64,000 nt of DNA from Agromyces aureus (lineage in GTDB: Bacteria > Actinomycetota > Actinomycetes > Actinomycetales > Microbacteriaceae), in the NCBI RefSeq assembly GCF_001660485.1, contig NZ_CP013979.1:682001-746000 (forward strand). The letters are read 5' to 3'. Numbering within the stretch: the first letter of the stretch is position 1; each line of letters opens with the position of its first letter. Shown here in pieces: positions 1 through 7,582 of the stretch. Made by a program: the position numbers and the translations under genes. A model generated the notes under the pieces. The model saw only the letters and a program-made list of their open reading frames with translations. It was not told the origin of the DNA and searched no databases.

Positions 1-272
1 AGGGCGTGCTGCTCGCGCTGCACCTCGGGCGCCTCAAGGAGCGCGGCGCCCTGACGCCCGCCCAGATCTCGGTCGGCAAGCTGAACAGCGTGCGCGAGGC
101 GCTCGAGATCGCCCATCAGGCGCGCTCGATCCTCGCGGGCGACGGCATCACGAACGCGTTCCCCGTGATGCGGCACGCGGCCAACCTCGAGTCGGTGCGC
201 ACCTACGAGGGCACCGACGAGATCCACCAGCTCGTCATCGGCCGTGCGCTCACGGGCATCGCCGCGTTCTAG
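1..272 (+). CDS. gcdH: Glutaryl-CoA dehydrogenase, C-terminal fragment (gene cut by window edge)
   Basis: The 5' part lies outside the window; about 90 C-terminal residues remain. They form the last helices of the acyl-CoA dehydrogenase fold, which bind FAD at the dimer interface and carry the catalytic base. The segment LAGDGITNAFPVMRHA followed by TYEGTDEIHQLVIGRALTG matches the glutaryl-CoA dehydrogenase subfamily (TYEGT-D-IH, ending TGI-AF), in which the Glu of YEGT abstracts the alpha proton. These enzymes oxidise and decarboxylate glutaryl-CoA to crotonyl-CoA in lysine/tryptophan degradation. Subfamily assignment rests on the C-terminus only; another acyl-CoA dehydrogenase is possible. 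Confidence 0.85.
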   Translation, partial: GVLLALHLGRLKERGALTPAQISVGKLNSVREALEIAHQARSILAGDGITNAFPVMRHAANLESVRTYEGTDEIHQLVIGRALTGIAAF

Positions 273-337
273 GATTCGTCCGGATGCCGCTCACCCTGCG
301 TCATCCATCACCACCGCACCACCCACAAGGAGCAGTC

Positions 338-592
338 ATGAAGGCAATGGAGCCTCGACTCACCCGCGCCGTCGTCGAATGGACCGGCTGGGGCACCGCC
401 CCCGCACCGGTCAGGGACGATGCGCGCGTCATCGCGAAGTTCGGCGCCACCGCCGGGCCGGCGCTCGTCAAGGCGGCCCGCCGCCTCGAGGCCGACTACG
501 GCTTCGGCTCGGAGGAGTTCCGCCTCCGGCATCCGGAACTCGGCACCGATGCGGTCGACGCCCTCGCCTGGGCGAGCGCCTACGACGCGTAG
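338..592 (+). CDS. Hypothetical 84-residue protein
   Basis: A short soluble protein of 84 residues. The ATG at 338 is chosen because AAGGAG lies just upstream (about 329-334); longer in-frame starts lack a ribosome site. It has an Arg/Lys-rich N-terminal half (VIAKFGATAGPALVKAARR), then a mixed charged helix and an acidic, Trp-containing end. No membrane segment, signal or known motif is seen. It follows the acyl-CoA dehydrogenase by 65 bp on the same strand and is closed by a strong hairpin, so the two may be co-transcribed. No function is proposed. Confidence 0.7.
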   Translation: MKAMEPRLTRAVVEWTGWGTAPAPVRDDARVIAKFGATAGPALVKAARRLEADYGFGSEEFRLRHPELGTDAVDALAWASAYDA

Positions 593-608
593 GGACCGAG
601 CGGAACGA

Positions 609-644
609 CGAAGCGGCCCGCCCCGGATGGGGCGGGCCGCTTCG
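609..644. terminator. Bidirectional hairpin terminator
   Basis: A perfect 16-bp inverted repeat (609-624 and 629-644) with a GGAT tetraloop lies between two convergent genes ending at 592 (+) and 662 (-). The outer ends are CGAAGC/GCTTCG, so a short T-containing tail follows on either strand. There is no long U-tract, as is usual in high-GC actinobacteria. Confidence 0.8.
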
Positions 645-661
645 CGCGTGTGAGGTCGAGG

Positions 662-991
662 TCAGTTGATGCCGGGGATGATCAGCCAGTGGTTCGCCAG
701 CACGACCCAGATCGCCAGCACGACGAGGGCGGCGACGGTCACGCCGCGGCCCGTGCGGCCGCCGGCGAAGAGGGCGACGACGAGCGCGATGATCGTCGCG
801 ACGCCGAGCACGAGCGAGCCCCACGGAATGCCGGGCACGAAGAGCGAGAGCAGGAACAGTGCGGAGACGATGATCTCGATGACGCCGACGATCGTCGAAC
901 CGCCGCGGGCGCGCAGGCGCCAGATGCCGTCGACGAGGGCGAGCACGCCGCCGATGAGTGCGAGGAGCAGGAGCCAACTCAGGGTGATCAT
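662..991 (-). CDS. Small four-helix membrane protein
   Basis: A 109-residue, strongly hydrophobic protein with about four membrane segments (roughly residues 2-22, 35-54, 57-79 and 87-104) joined by short loops with positive residues such as WRLRARGG and GGRTGRG. The ATG at 991 is preceded by GAAGGA. No catalytic motif is visible. It resembles the many small uncharacterised inner-membrane proteins of actinobacteria. The 290 bp upstream of it, to the transporter gene at 1282, are extremely GC-rich and show no gene. Confidence 0.7.
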   Translation of the reverse strand: MITLSWLLLLALIGGVLALVDGIWRLRARGGSTIVGVIEIIVSALFLLSLFVPGIPWGSLVLGVATIIALVVALFAGGRTGRGVTVAALVVLAIWVVLANHWLIIPGIN

Positions 992-1281
992 GGGGTTCCT
1001 TCGAGTCGTGATGCGGGGGACATCGCGCCGTCGTGGGGTCGACGACTCCGCAAAGTTAGCGGGGGCCGGGGCGGCGGCGGCGGGGGTTGCGCCGGATGCC
1101 GCCGAACGTGTATGCCGTTCGGCGCATGCTGGCCGGCGCCGTGGTCGCAGCCGGGCGGGAATGCAACGCGGGGTCACGCGGTTTCACTCTGGGACGCCCG
1201 CGTGATGCACTCGACGTGCGCCCGGGCGGCCGACCAGGCACCGGCGCACGACGCCATCCCCACGAACGGAGCACCACCCGC

Positions 1282-2088
1282 ATGTCACGTGTCCGCAGCA
1301 TCCTCGGCCTCGCCGCCGCATCCGCAGCCGTCCTGGCCCTCGCAGCCTGCTCGAGCGGCACGCCCGCTGCGAGCGAGAACGCGGCCGACAACGAGTTCGG
1401 ACTCGTGAAGGCGGGCACGCTCACGGTCGCGACCGAGGGCACGTACCGTCCGTTCAGCTACCACGACGAGGGCACCGGCGACCTCGTCGGCTACGACGTC
1501 GAGATCGCCCAGGCCGTCGCCGACGAGCTGGGCCTGAAGGTCGAGTTCCAGGAGACCCAGTGGGATGCGATCTTCGCGGGCCTCGAGGCGGGCCGGTTCG
1601 ACGTCATCGCGAACCAGGTCTCGATCAACCCCGAGCGTGAAGAGAGCTACCTCTTCTCGACGCCGTACACGGTGTCGCCGAGCGTCGTGGTCGTGAACGA
1701 GGGCGACACGTCGATCTCGAGCTTCGAAGACCTCGCGGGAAAGACCACCGCGCAGTCGCTGACGAGCAACTTCTACGAGCTCGCGACCGAGGCCGGCGCG
1801 AACGTCGAGGCCGTCGAGGGCTGGGCCCAGGCCGTCGCGCTGCTCGAGCAGGGCCGCGTCGACGCGACCGTCAACGACAAGCTGACCTTCCTCGACTATC
1901 TGAAGACCAACCCCGACGCGAAGCTCGAGGTCGTCGCCGAGACCGACCCCAGCGAGAGCGCCCTCGCGTTCACGAAGGACAAGACGGCACTCGTGAAGGC
2001 CGTCGACGAGGCCCTCGCGAAGCTCAAGGACGACGGCACGCTCGCCGAGATCGGCCAGAAGTACTTCGGCGCCGACGTCTCGGAGTAG
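1282..2088 (+). CDS. Amino-acid ABC transporter substrate-binding lipoprotein
   Basis: A 268-residue solute-binding protein of the SBP_bac_3 (polar amino acid) family. A lipoprotein signal ends at LALAAC (Cys23), placing it on the outer face of the membrane. The mature part shows the family pattern: TVATEGTYRPFSYHDEG near the N-terminus, then VGYDVEIAQAVADELG, a central FDVIANQVSI segment, and a C-terminal AEIGQKYFG. It would capture an amino acid or related polar solute for the permease and ATPase immediately downstream. The ligand cannot be read from the sequence; neighbouring amine catabolism genes are only suggestive. The gap to the permease is 113 bp. Confidence 0.9.
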   Translation: MSRVRSILGLAAASAAVLALAACSSGTPAASENAADNEFGLVKAGTLTVATEGTYRPFSYHDEGTGDLVGYDVEIAQAVADELGLKVEFQETQWDAIFAGLEAGRFDVIANQVSINPEREESYLFSTPYTVSPSVVVVNEGDTSISSFEDLAGKTTAQSLTSNFYELATEAGANVEAVEGWAQAVALLEQGRVDATVNDKLTFLDYLKTNPDAKLEVVAETDPSESALAFTKDKTALVKAVDEALAKLKDDGTLAEIGQKYFGADVSE

Positions 2089-2201
2089 TACCTTCCAGAA
2101 CAAGCGTGCGAATGCACCGGCGTGAGTGCGAGCGCGTCCGCTTCGGCGGGCGCGCTCGCGTCTCGCGTCGGCCGTTCGCCTGAGCGGAAGGGGCTGACCG
2201 G

Positions 2202-2870
2202 GTGGATTCCTCGGGCTGGCAACTGTTCCTCGACTCCTTCTGGCCGATCGTCTGGGGCGGGTTGAGCGGCACGATCCCGCTCGCCCTGTCGTCGTTCGCC
2301 ATCGGCCTCGTGCTGGCCCTCGGCGTCGCGCTCGCGCGCATCTCGAAGAACCGCGTGCTCTCGGGGGCGGCGCGCTTCTTCATCTCGGTGATCCGCGGCA
2401 CGCCGCTGCTCGTGCAGCTATTCGTGATCTTCTACGGCCTGCCCGCGATCGGGCTCGTCATCGACCCGTGGCCGAGCGCGATCATCGCGTTCTCGCTGAA
2501 CGTCGGCGGCTACGGTGCCGAGATCATCAGGGCGGCGATCCTCTCGGTGCCGAAGGGGCAGTGGGAGGCCGGCTACACGATCGGCATGTCGTCCGGCACG
2601 ACGCTGCGCCGCATCATTCTGCCGCAGGCCGCCCGCGTGTCGGTGCCGCCGCTGTCGAACACGTTCATCTCGCTCGTGAAGGACACCTCGCTCGCGTCGC
2701 TGATCCTCGTGACCGAGCTGTTCCGCGTCTCGCAGCAGATCGCGGCGTTCAGCCAGGAGTTCATGCTGCTCTACCTCGAGGCCGCACTCGTGTACTGGCT
2801 GTTCTGCCTCGTGCTGTCGAGCGGGCAGACCGTCATCGAGCGGAGGCTCGACCGCTATGTCGCCGTCTGA
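2202..2870 (+). CDS. Amino-acid ABC transporter permease (HisM/GlnP family)
   Basis: A 222-residue integral membrane protein with about five hydrophobic helices. The N-terminal residues 20-60 ([20 protein letters not shown]) and the cytoplasmic-loop region around [14 protein letters not shown] residues ([19 protein letters not shown]) match the polar amino-acid permease family and its EAA contact loop for the ATPase. It starts at GTG 2202 after GGAAGGGG. It lies between the binding protein and the ATPase gene, so the three form a complete importer, with this subunit probably acting as a homodimer. Confidence 0.9.
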   Translation: MDSSGWQLFLDSFWPIVWGGLSGTIPLALSSFAIGLVLALGVALARISKNRVLSGAARFFISVIRGTPLLVQLFVIFYGLPAIGLVIDPWPSAIIAFSLNVGGYGAEIIRAAILSVPKGQWEAGYTIGMSSGTTLRRIILPQAARVSVPPLSNTFISLVKDTSLASLILVTELFRVSQQIAAFSQEFMLLYLEAALVYWLFCLVLSSGQTVIERRLDRYVAV

Positions 2871-2880
2871 GGAGCCCGTG

Positions 2881-3735
2881 ATGCCCGAGAACCACGAAGA
2901 GCCCGAATTCACCGAGGCGGATGCCGCTGGCCGGCCGCGCGCCGGCGACCCCCTCGCACCCCGAGCGACGCCCGACGATGTCGTGCTGCTGACCGCACGC
3001 GGCATCCGCAAGTCGTTCGGCGACAACGAGGTGCTGCGCTCGATCGACCTCGAGGTGCGACGAGGCGAGGTCGTCGTGCTGATCGGCCCGAGCGGGTCGG
3101 GCAAGACGACCGTGCTGCGCTCGTTGAACGGACTCGAGACGCCCGACGCCGGCATCCTGAGCTTCGCGGGCGGGCCCGAGCTCGACTTCGCGGGCCGTGT
3201 GACCAAGCAGGGGCGGCTCGCGATGCGCGACCGCTCGGCCATGGTGTTCCAGCAGCACAACCTCTTTCCGCACATGACCGTGCTCGAGAACGTCATCGAG
3301 GGCCCGGTGCGCGTCCAGCGCGTGCCGAGGGCGCGGGCGATCGCCGAGGCTTCCGCCCTGCTCGACCGCGTCGGCCTCGCCGAGAAGCGCGACGCGTACC
3401 CGTTCGCCCTGTCGGGCGGGCAGCAGCAGCGCGTCGGCATCGTGCGTGCGCTCGCGCTGAAGCCCGACCTGCTGCTCTTCGACGAGCCCACGAGCGCGCT
3501 CGACCCCGAGCTCGTCGGCGAGGTGCTGAAGGTCATCAAGGAGCTCGCCGACGAGGGCTGGACCATGGTCGTCGTCACGCACGAGCTCGGCTTCGCGAGA
3601 CAGGTCGCCGACGAGGTGCTGTTCATGGACGGCGGCGTCGTCGTCGAGCGCGGCGCACCGGGGGCCATGTTCACGAACCCGCGCGAGGCGCGCACCCGGC
3701 AGTTCCTCGACCGGATCCTGCGGCCGCTCGACTGA
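2881..3735 (+). CDS. Amino-acid ABC transporter ATP-binding protein
   Basis: An ATPase of the GlnQ/HisP class, about 284 residues from the preferred start at 2881, where TGAGGAG overlaps the permease stop; an upstream ATG at 2857 with GGAGG is also possible. All nucleotide-binding motifs are present: Walker [11 protein letters not shown]-loop [10 protein letters not shown], signature LSGGQQQR, Walker [15 protein letters not shown] and the switch VVVTHE. An acidic, Pro-rich N-terminal extension of about 35 residues precedes the domain. It would energise the importer with the genes at 1282 and 2202. Confidence 0.92.
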   Translation: MPENHEEPEFTEADAAGRPRAGDPLAPRATPDDVVLLTARGIRKSFGDNEVLRSIDLEVRRGEVVVLIGPSGSGKTTVLRSLNGLETPDAGILSFAGGPELDFAGRVTKQGRLAMRDRSAMVFQQHNLFPHMTVLENVIEGPVRVQRVPRARAIAEASALLDRVGLAEKRDAYPFALSGGQQQRVGIVRALALKPDLLLFDEPTSALDPELVGEVLKVIKELADEGWTMVVVTHELGFARQVADEVLFMDGGVVVERGAPGAMFTNPREARTRQFLDRILRPLD

Positions 3736-3788
3736 GCCGGCGGCGACGGCGGCGGCGGCGAGCAGCGGTGCTGGCGTAGCGTTGAGGC

Positions 3789-4544
3789 ATGCCCGCCGTG
3801 ACGTCCGGACTCTCGCAAGAGGCCCGGACTCGGCGGGCGCGCATGCTGCTGGGCGTGTTCCGGCTCGCGATCGTCGCGCTCGAGGTCATCGCGCTCATCG
3901 GCAACTTCCGCTACGTGCTCGGCTTCCGCACGTTCGCGACGGCCAACTTCTTCAGCTACTTCACGATCCAGTCGGCGTTCCTCGCCGTCATCACGCTCGC
4001 GATCGCGGCCGGGTTCGCGCTGACCGCACCACGGGACCCGGCGTGGCTCGGCATCCTGCGCACGTGCGTCACGGTCTACGTCGTGCTCTCGGGCATCGTG
4101 TTCGCGATCATCGTCGCCGAGTCGTCGTCGCACGGGTACCGCGTCGACGTGCCCTGGTCGGACACGCTGCTGCACTTCGTCGTGCCGGCGCTCGCGGTCA
4201 TCGCCTGGTCGGTCGACAGCGTGCTCGGCGTGAACCCGCCCGTGCCCTGGTCGACGGTCGGCTGGGTGCTGCCGTTCCCGTTCGGCTGGCTGATCTACAC
4301 CTTGATCCGAGGTGCGGATGTCGGGTGGTACCCGTACTTCTTCCTCGACGAGGCCCAGGTCGGCAGCGTGCTCGGGGTGGTGGTCGCGTGCGCGATCGTG
4401 CTCGCGATCTTCCTCGCGCTGACGGCCAGCTTCGTCGCGATCAACCGGTGGCTGTGGCGAAGGGCTCGAGATCGGCGAGCACGGCCGAAACGAAGTCCTG
4501 ATCCGACAGCTGCTCGAGTCGGGTCGCCTGCGCTGCGGCGATGA
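3789..4544 (+). CDS. Pr6Pr family six-helix membrane protein
   Basis: A 251-residue membrane protein with six predicted helices. Family features are NFFSYFTIQSAFLAV in helix 2, WSDTLLHFVVPALAVI in helix 4 and VGWYPYFFLDE before helix 6, which define the Pr6Pr group of uncharacterised membrane proteins. The tail after residue 220 is Arg-rich (RRARDRRARPKR) and cytoplasmic. The last 104 bp overlap the 3' end of the amine oxidase gene on the opposite strand, so the tail beyond the last helix is encoded antisense to the oxidase C-terminus. The biochemical role is unknown. Confidence 0.8.
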   Translation: MPAVTSGLSQEARTRRARMLLGVFRLAIVALEVIALIGNFRYVLGFRTFATANFFSYFTIQSAFLAVITLAIAAGFALTAPRDPAWLGILRTCVTVYVVLSGIVFAIIVAESSSHGYRVDVPWSDTLLHFVVPALAVIAWSVDSVLGVNPPVPWSTVGWVLPFPFGWLIYTLIRGADVGWYPYFFLDEAQVGSVLGVVVACAIVLAIFLALTASFVAINRWLWRRARDRRARPKRSPDPTAARVGSPALRR

Positions 4545-5976
4545 CGCCGACGAGCACGGCCTCGCCCGAGCCGGTCGCGACGCCGACGTCGATCCACCTC
4601 GCGACCGTCGGGAACCCGCCGACCACGCTGAGCACGGATGCCGGTGAGCCGGCGTCGGACGCCTCACCCTCGGCCTGCGCCTCCGCCGTGGCGTCGGCCG
4701 CGACATCCGCTCGCCAGAAGGGGGCGTCGAAGGCGAGCCAGACGACATCGACCACGCCCATGCCGAGCTGCGCGATGGCGAGCTGGTACGGGCGCGGCAG
4801 CGGCGGCTGGAACCGCACCTGGTCGGTCTTCAGCACGCCGAGCGGCAGCGTCGACACGACCCGGTCGACCGTGAGGGACTCGCCGGTGTCGAGGCGCAGG
4901 CTGACACGGGTGTCATTGGTGGCGATCTGCGTCACCGCGCTCGTCAGCACGATGTCGAGCCCGTCGGCGAGCTGATCGAGCACGCCCGAGATGGGCGAGG
5001 TCGGCAGGCTCAGGCCGGGCGGAGGAGCAAGCAGCTGCGCCGGATCCCACGCCTGGGCGGAGACCACGGTCGCGGCCGCGCCCGTCAGCGGCTCGAGCCC
5101 GCTCGAGATCGCGTGGCGCAGCCATCCGGCCGGGCTCACGCCGTCGTCGCCCGGCGCCTCGGAGGCCGGCACCTCGCCGGACTGCAGCAGCGCGGTGGCG
5201 ACCGACACATCGTGGGGGAGCGCCTGCGACCAGACGTGCGCGCGCACGAGCGCGTCGGTTCCGGCCGTCGACGGCTCCACCTGGGTGCCGTCGATCCGCA
5301 CCACGGCGGCCGACCCGAGGAACGGGATCGTGCCGACGGATGCCGCGGCCAGCGCCCCGACGAGCCCCTCGTCGTCGCCGACGAGCCAACTGCCGAGCTC
5401 GACCGGCGTGCCGAACGCGTCGTCGACGACGGATTGCACGCGCCCGCCGATGCGGTCGCGCGCCTCGATCACGATCACCTCGAAGCCCTGGTCGACGAGT
5501 TCGCGCGCGGCCGTGAGCCCGGCCAGGCCGGCGCCGATGACCGCGATGCGCTCGCCCGGCTCTGCGAACCCGGCGATGTCGCCGGCAGCCCGCAGCCCCG
5601 AGAGCCGAGCGCCCTGCAGCGTGCCCGGGGCGAGCGAGGACGTCGCCTCGCCCGCGAACACGAGGCGGCCGCCGATGGGCGTCGCCAGGCGCGTGCGCAT
5701 CTGGTCGGTCGAGCCGAACTCGGCGAAGCTGAACGCACCGCGGGCGTACGGATCGGTGCCCCACGCCGAGCGCCGCATGTTCGTCGGACGCGGCACGGCC
5801 GACGGCGTGGGCGGGGCCGTCGGGGTCGGCGTCGCGGTGGGCGTCGTCGTCGGACGCGGCTCGTCCCACGTGCAGCTCGCGAGCACGATCGCGGCGGCAC
5901 CGGCGAAGCCCGCGGCGAGGCCCGCCCTGAGGAACGTCCGCCGGGGGATCCCGTTAGGCGCGCCCCGTTCGTCCAT
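4441..5976 (-). CDS. Secreted flavin amine oxidase with circularly permuted FAD domain
   Basis: A 511-residue protein in one uninterrupted frame. Residues 11-35 are a Tat/lipoprotein signal (PRRTFLRAG, lipobox VLASC), followed by a Thr/Pro linker to about residue 66. Residues 68-136 hold the segment that normally ends flavin amine oxidases (WGTDPYARGAFSF, then GRLVFAGEATSSLAPGTLQG). Only after it comes the normal N-terminal Rossmann start, IAVIGAGLAGLTAAREL (144-160), with EARDRIGGRV at 171-180. The protein then ends at LADLEPFATATG, exactly where relatives continue into WGTDPYA. Segments 68-136 plus 143-511 add up to one complete oxidase of about 440 residues. It probably oxidises an amine outside the membrane. 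The lysine usual near the flavin N5 (N-K-V-x-L) is not evident: GVVDVVWL stands there. Confidence 0.85.
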   Translation of the reverse strand: MDERGAPNGIPRRTFLRAGLAAGFAGAAAIVLASCTWDEPRPTTTPTATPTPTAPPTPSAVPRPTNMRRSAWGTDPYARGAFSFAEFGSTDQMRTRLATPIGGRLVFAGEATSSLAPGTLQGARLSGLRAAGDIAGFAEPGERIAVIGAGLAGLTAARELVDQGFEVIVIEARDRIGGRVQSVVDDAFGTPVELGSWLVGDDEGLVGALAAASVGTIPFLGSAAVVRIDGTQVEPSTAGTDALVRAHVWSQALPHDVSVATALLQSGEVPASEAPGDDGVSPAGWLRHAISSGLEPLTGAAATVVSAQAWDPAQLLAPPPGLSLPTSPISGVLDQLADGLDIVLTSAVTQIATNDTRVSLRLDTGESLTVDRVVSTLPLGVLKTDQVRFQPPLPRPYQLAIAQLGMGVVDVVWLAFDAPFWRADVAADATAEAQAEGEASDAGSPASVLSVVGGFPTVARWIDVGVATGSGEAVLVGVIAAAQATRLEQLSDQDFVSAVLADLEPFATATG

Positions 5977-6093
5977 GCGACTCAGGCTAGCCGACGCGCC
6001 CCGCCCGCCACGCGACGCCGCCCTGAACGCCCGGTGGCCCGGAGCGGTACGACCGGGCGCGGCCGTCCGCGACATCCGCTCGCGCTGCAACGA

Positions 6094-6129
6094 CGAATCG
6101 CCCGATTCCGAACGGAACCGGGCGATTCG
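6094..6129 (-). terminator. Hairpin terminator after aminotransferase gene
   Basis: Inverted repeat with 17-bp arms (6094-6110 and 6113-6129), 16 of 17 positions paired and a 2-nt loop. It lies 21 bp beyond the stop of the aminotransferase gene on the minus strand and 118 bp before the amine oxidase start. No clear U-tract follows. Confidence 0.7.
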
Positions 6130-6149
6130 AACGCCGTGACGGGCGTGGG

Positions 6150-7562
6150 TCAAACGACGTACGAGTCGGCGACCGTGAGCGCCTCGTCGATGAGGTCGAG
6201 GCCGCGCACGAGCTCCTCCTCGCTGATCACGAGCGGGGGAGCGACGTGCAGTCGGTTGAAGTGCACGAACGGCCAGAGGCCGGCCTTCTTGCACGTAGTG
6301 GCCACCGCGCCCATGGGGGCGGCATCGGCACCGGCGGCGTTGAACGGTACGAGCGGCTCGCGCGTCTCGGCGTCCTTCACGAGCTCGATCGCCCAGAACA
6401 GGCCGAGGCCGCGCACCTCGCCGACCGACGGGTGCTTCGCCGCGATCTCGCGCAGGCGCGGACCGACGACGCGCTCGCCGAGGTCGCGCACGCGCTCGAG
6501 GATGCCGTCGCGCTCGAACACCTCGAACGTGGCGACGCCCGGGGCGCACGCGAGCGGGTGGCCCGAGTAGGTCAGGCCGCCCATGAAGGCCACGGTGTCG
6601 AAGTGCGCGGCGATCCGCTGCGAGATGACGACGCCGCCGAGCGGGGCGTAGCCCGAGTTGACGCCCTTCGCGAACGTGATGAGGTCGGGCACGACGCCGA
6701 AGTGGTTCACCGCGAACCACTCGCCGACGCGGCCGAAGCCGACCATGACCTCGTCGGCGATGTAGACGATGCCGTACTCGTCGGCCAGCGCGCGCACGCC
6801 CTCGAGGTAGCCGGGCGGCGGAACGAGCACGCCGTTCGTGCCGACGATCGTCTCGAGGATGATCGCGGCGATCGTGTTCGCGCCCTCGAGCACGATGACC
6901 TGCTCGAGGTGGGCGAGTGCACGCTCGGTCTCCTGCTCGGGGGTGGTCGCGCCCCACGACGAGCGGTACTCGTAGGGGCCGAAGAAGTGCGCGACCGACC
7001 CGTCGGACGGCTCGTTCGCCCAACGGCGCGGGTCGCCCGTGAGCGAGATCGCCGTCGCGGTGCCGCCGTGGTAGCTGCGGTACATCGACAGCACCTTGCG
7101 GCGCCCGGTGACCGCGCGGGCCATCCGCACGGCGTACTCGTTGGCGTCGGCGCCGCCGTTCGTGAAGAACACCTTGTCGAGATCGCCCGGGGCGACCTCG
7201 GCGATGCGGCGTGCGAGCTCGCCGCGCACGTCGTTCGCCATCGACGGCTGGATCGTCGCAAGGCGACCCGCCTGCTGCTGGATCGCGGCGACGAGGTCGG
7301 GGTGCTGGTGGCCCAGGTTCAGGTTCACGAGCTGGCTCGAGAAGTCGAGGTACGCGTTGCCCTGGTAGTCCCAGAACGTCGAGCCCTCGCCCGCGGCGAT
7401 GGGCAGCGGGTCGATGAGGGCCTGCGCGCTCCAGGAGTGGAAGACGTGGGCGCGGTCGTCGGCGCGAACCTGCGCCTCGGCGCCGGCGTCGGGCAGCCCG
7501 TGCGCGGCGCCGTGGCGGTCGGTGTGCACCGCGGTCGCGGTGTCGCTGAGGGTGTCGGTCAT
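6150..7562 (-). CDS. Class III aminotransferase (omega-amine/beta-alanine type)
   Basis: A 470-residue PLP-dependent class III aminotransferase. Visible family features are HSWSAQALIDP at the N-terminus, LNLGHQHPDLVAAI, the substrate/cofactor segment NGGADANEYAVRMAR, SYHGGTATAISLTGD, the acidic PLP-ring motif YIADEVMVGFGRVGEW and the Schiff-base lysine in TFAKGVNSGYAPLGG. It would move an amino group from an omega-amino acid or diamine to pyruvate or 2-oxoglutarate. It sits 20 bp after the semialdehyde dehydrogenase gene, which suggests transamination to a semialdehyde that the neighbour oxidises (beta-alanine, GABA or aminoisobutyrate). The exact substrate is not decided by the sequence. Confidence 0.88.
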   Translation of the reverse strand: MTDTLSDTATAVHTDRHGAAHGLPDAGAEAQVRADDRAHVFHSWSAQALIDPLPIAAGEGSTFWDYQGNAYLDFSSQLVNLNLGHQHPDLVAAIQQQAGRLATIQPSMANDVRGELARRIAEVAPGDLDKVFFTNGGADANEYAVRMARAVTGRRKVLSMYRSYHGGTATAISLTGDPRRWANEPSDGSVAHFFGPYEYRSSWGATTPEQETERALAHLEQVIVLEGANTIAAIILETIVGTNGVLVPPPGYLEGVRALADEYGIVYIADEVMVGFGRVGEWFAVNHFGVVPDLITFAKGVNSGYAPLGGVVISQRIAAHFDTVAFMGGLTYSGHPLACAPGVATFEVFERDGILERVRDLGERVVGPRLREIAAKHPSVGEVRGLGLFWAIELVKDAETREPLVPFNAAGADAAPMGAVATTCKKAGLWPFVHFNRLHVAPPLVISEEELVRGLDLIDEALTVADSYVV

Positions 7563-7582
7563 GATGGAGGGTCCTCGCGGGG

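Noticed and set aside
2418..4748. Long open frame on the minus strand opposite the amino-acid transporter genes
   Set aside because: Composition (Ser/Arg/Pro-rich) and lack of motifs show a GC-driven shadow of the real plus-strand genes. Similar frames at 31856-35023 and 47244-50210 (+) were rejected for the same reason.
5977..7023. A longer minus-strand reading frame continuing upstream of the amine oxidase
   Set aside because: The extra part is Arg/Gly-rich and antisense to the aminotransferase frame; the Tat signal at 5976 marks the real start.
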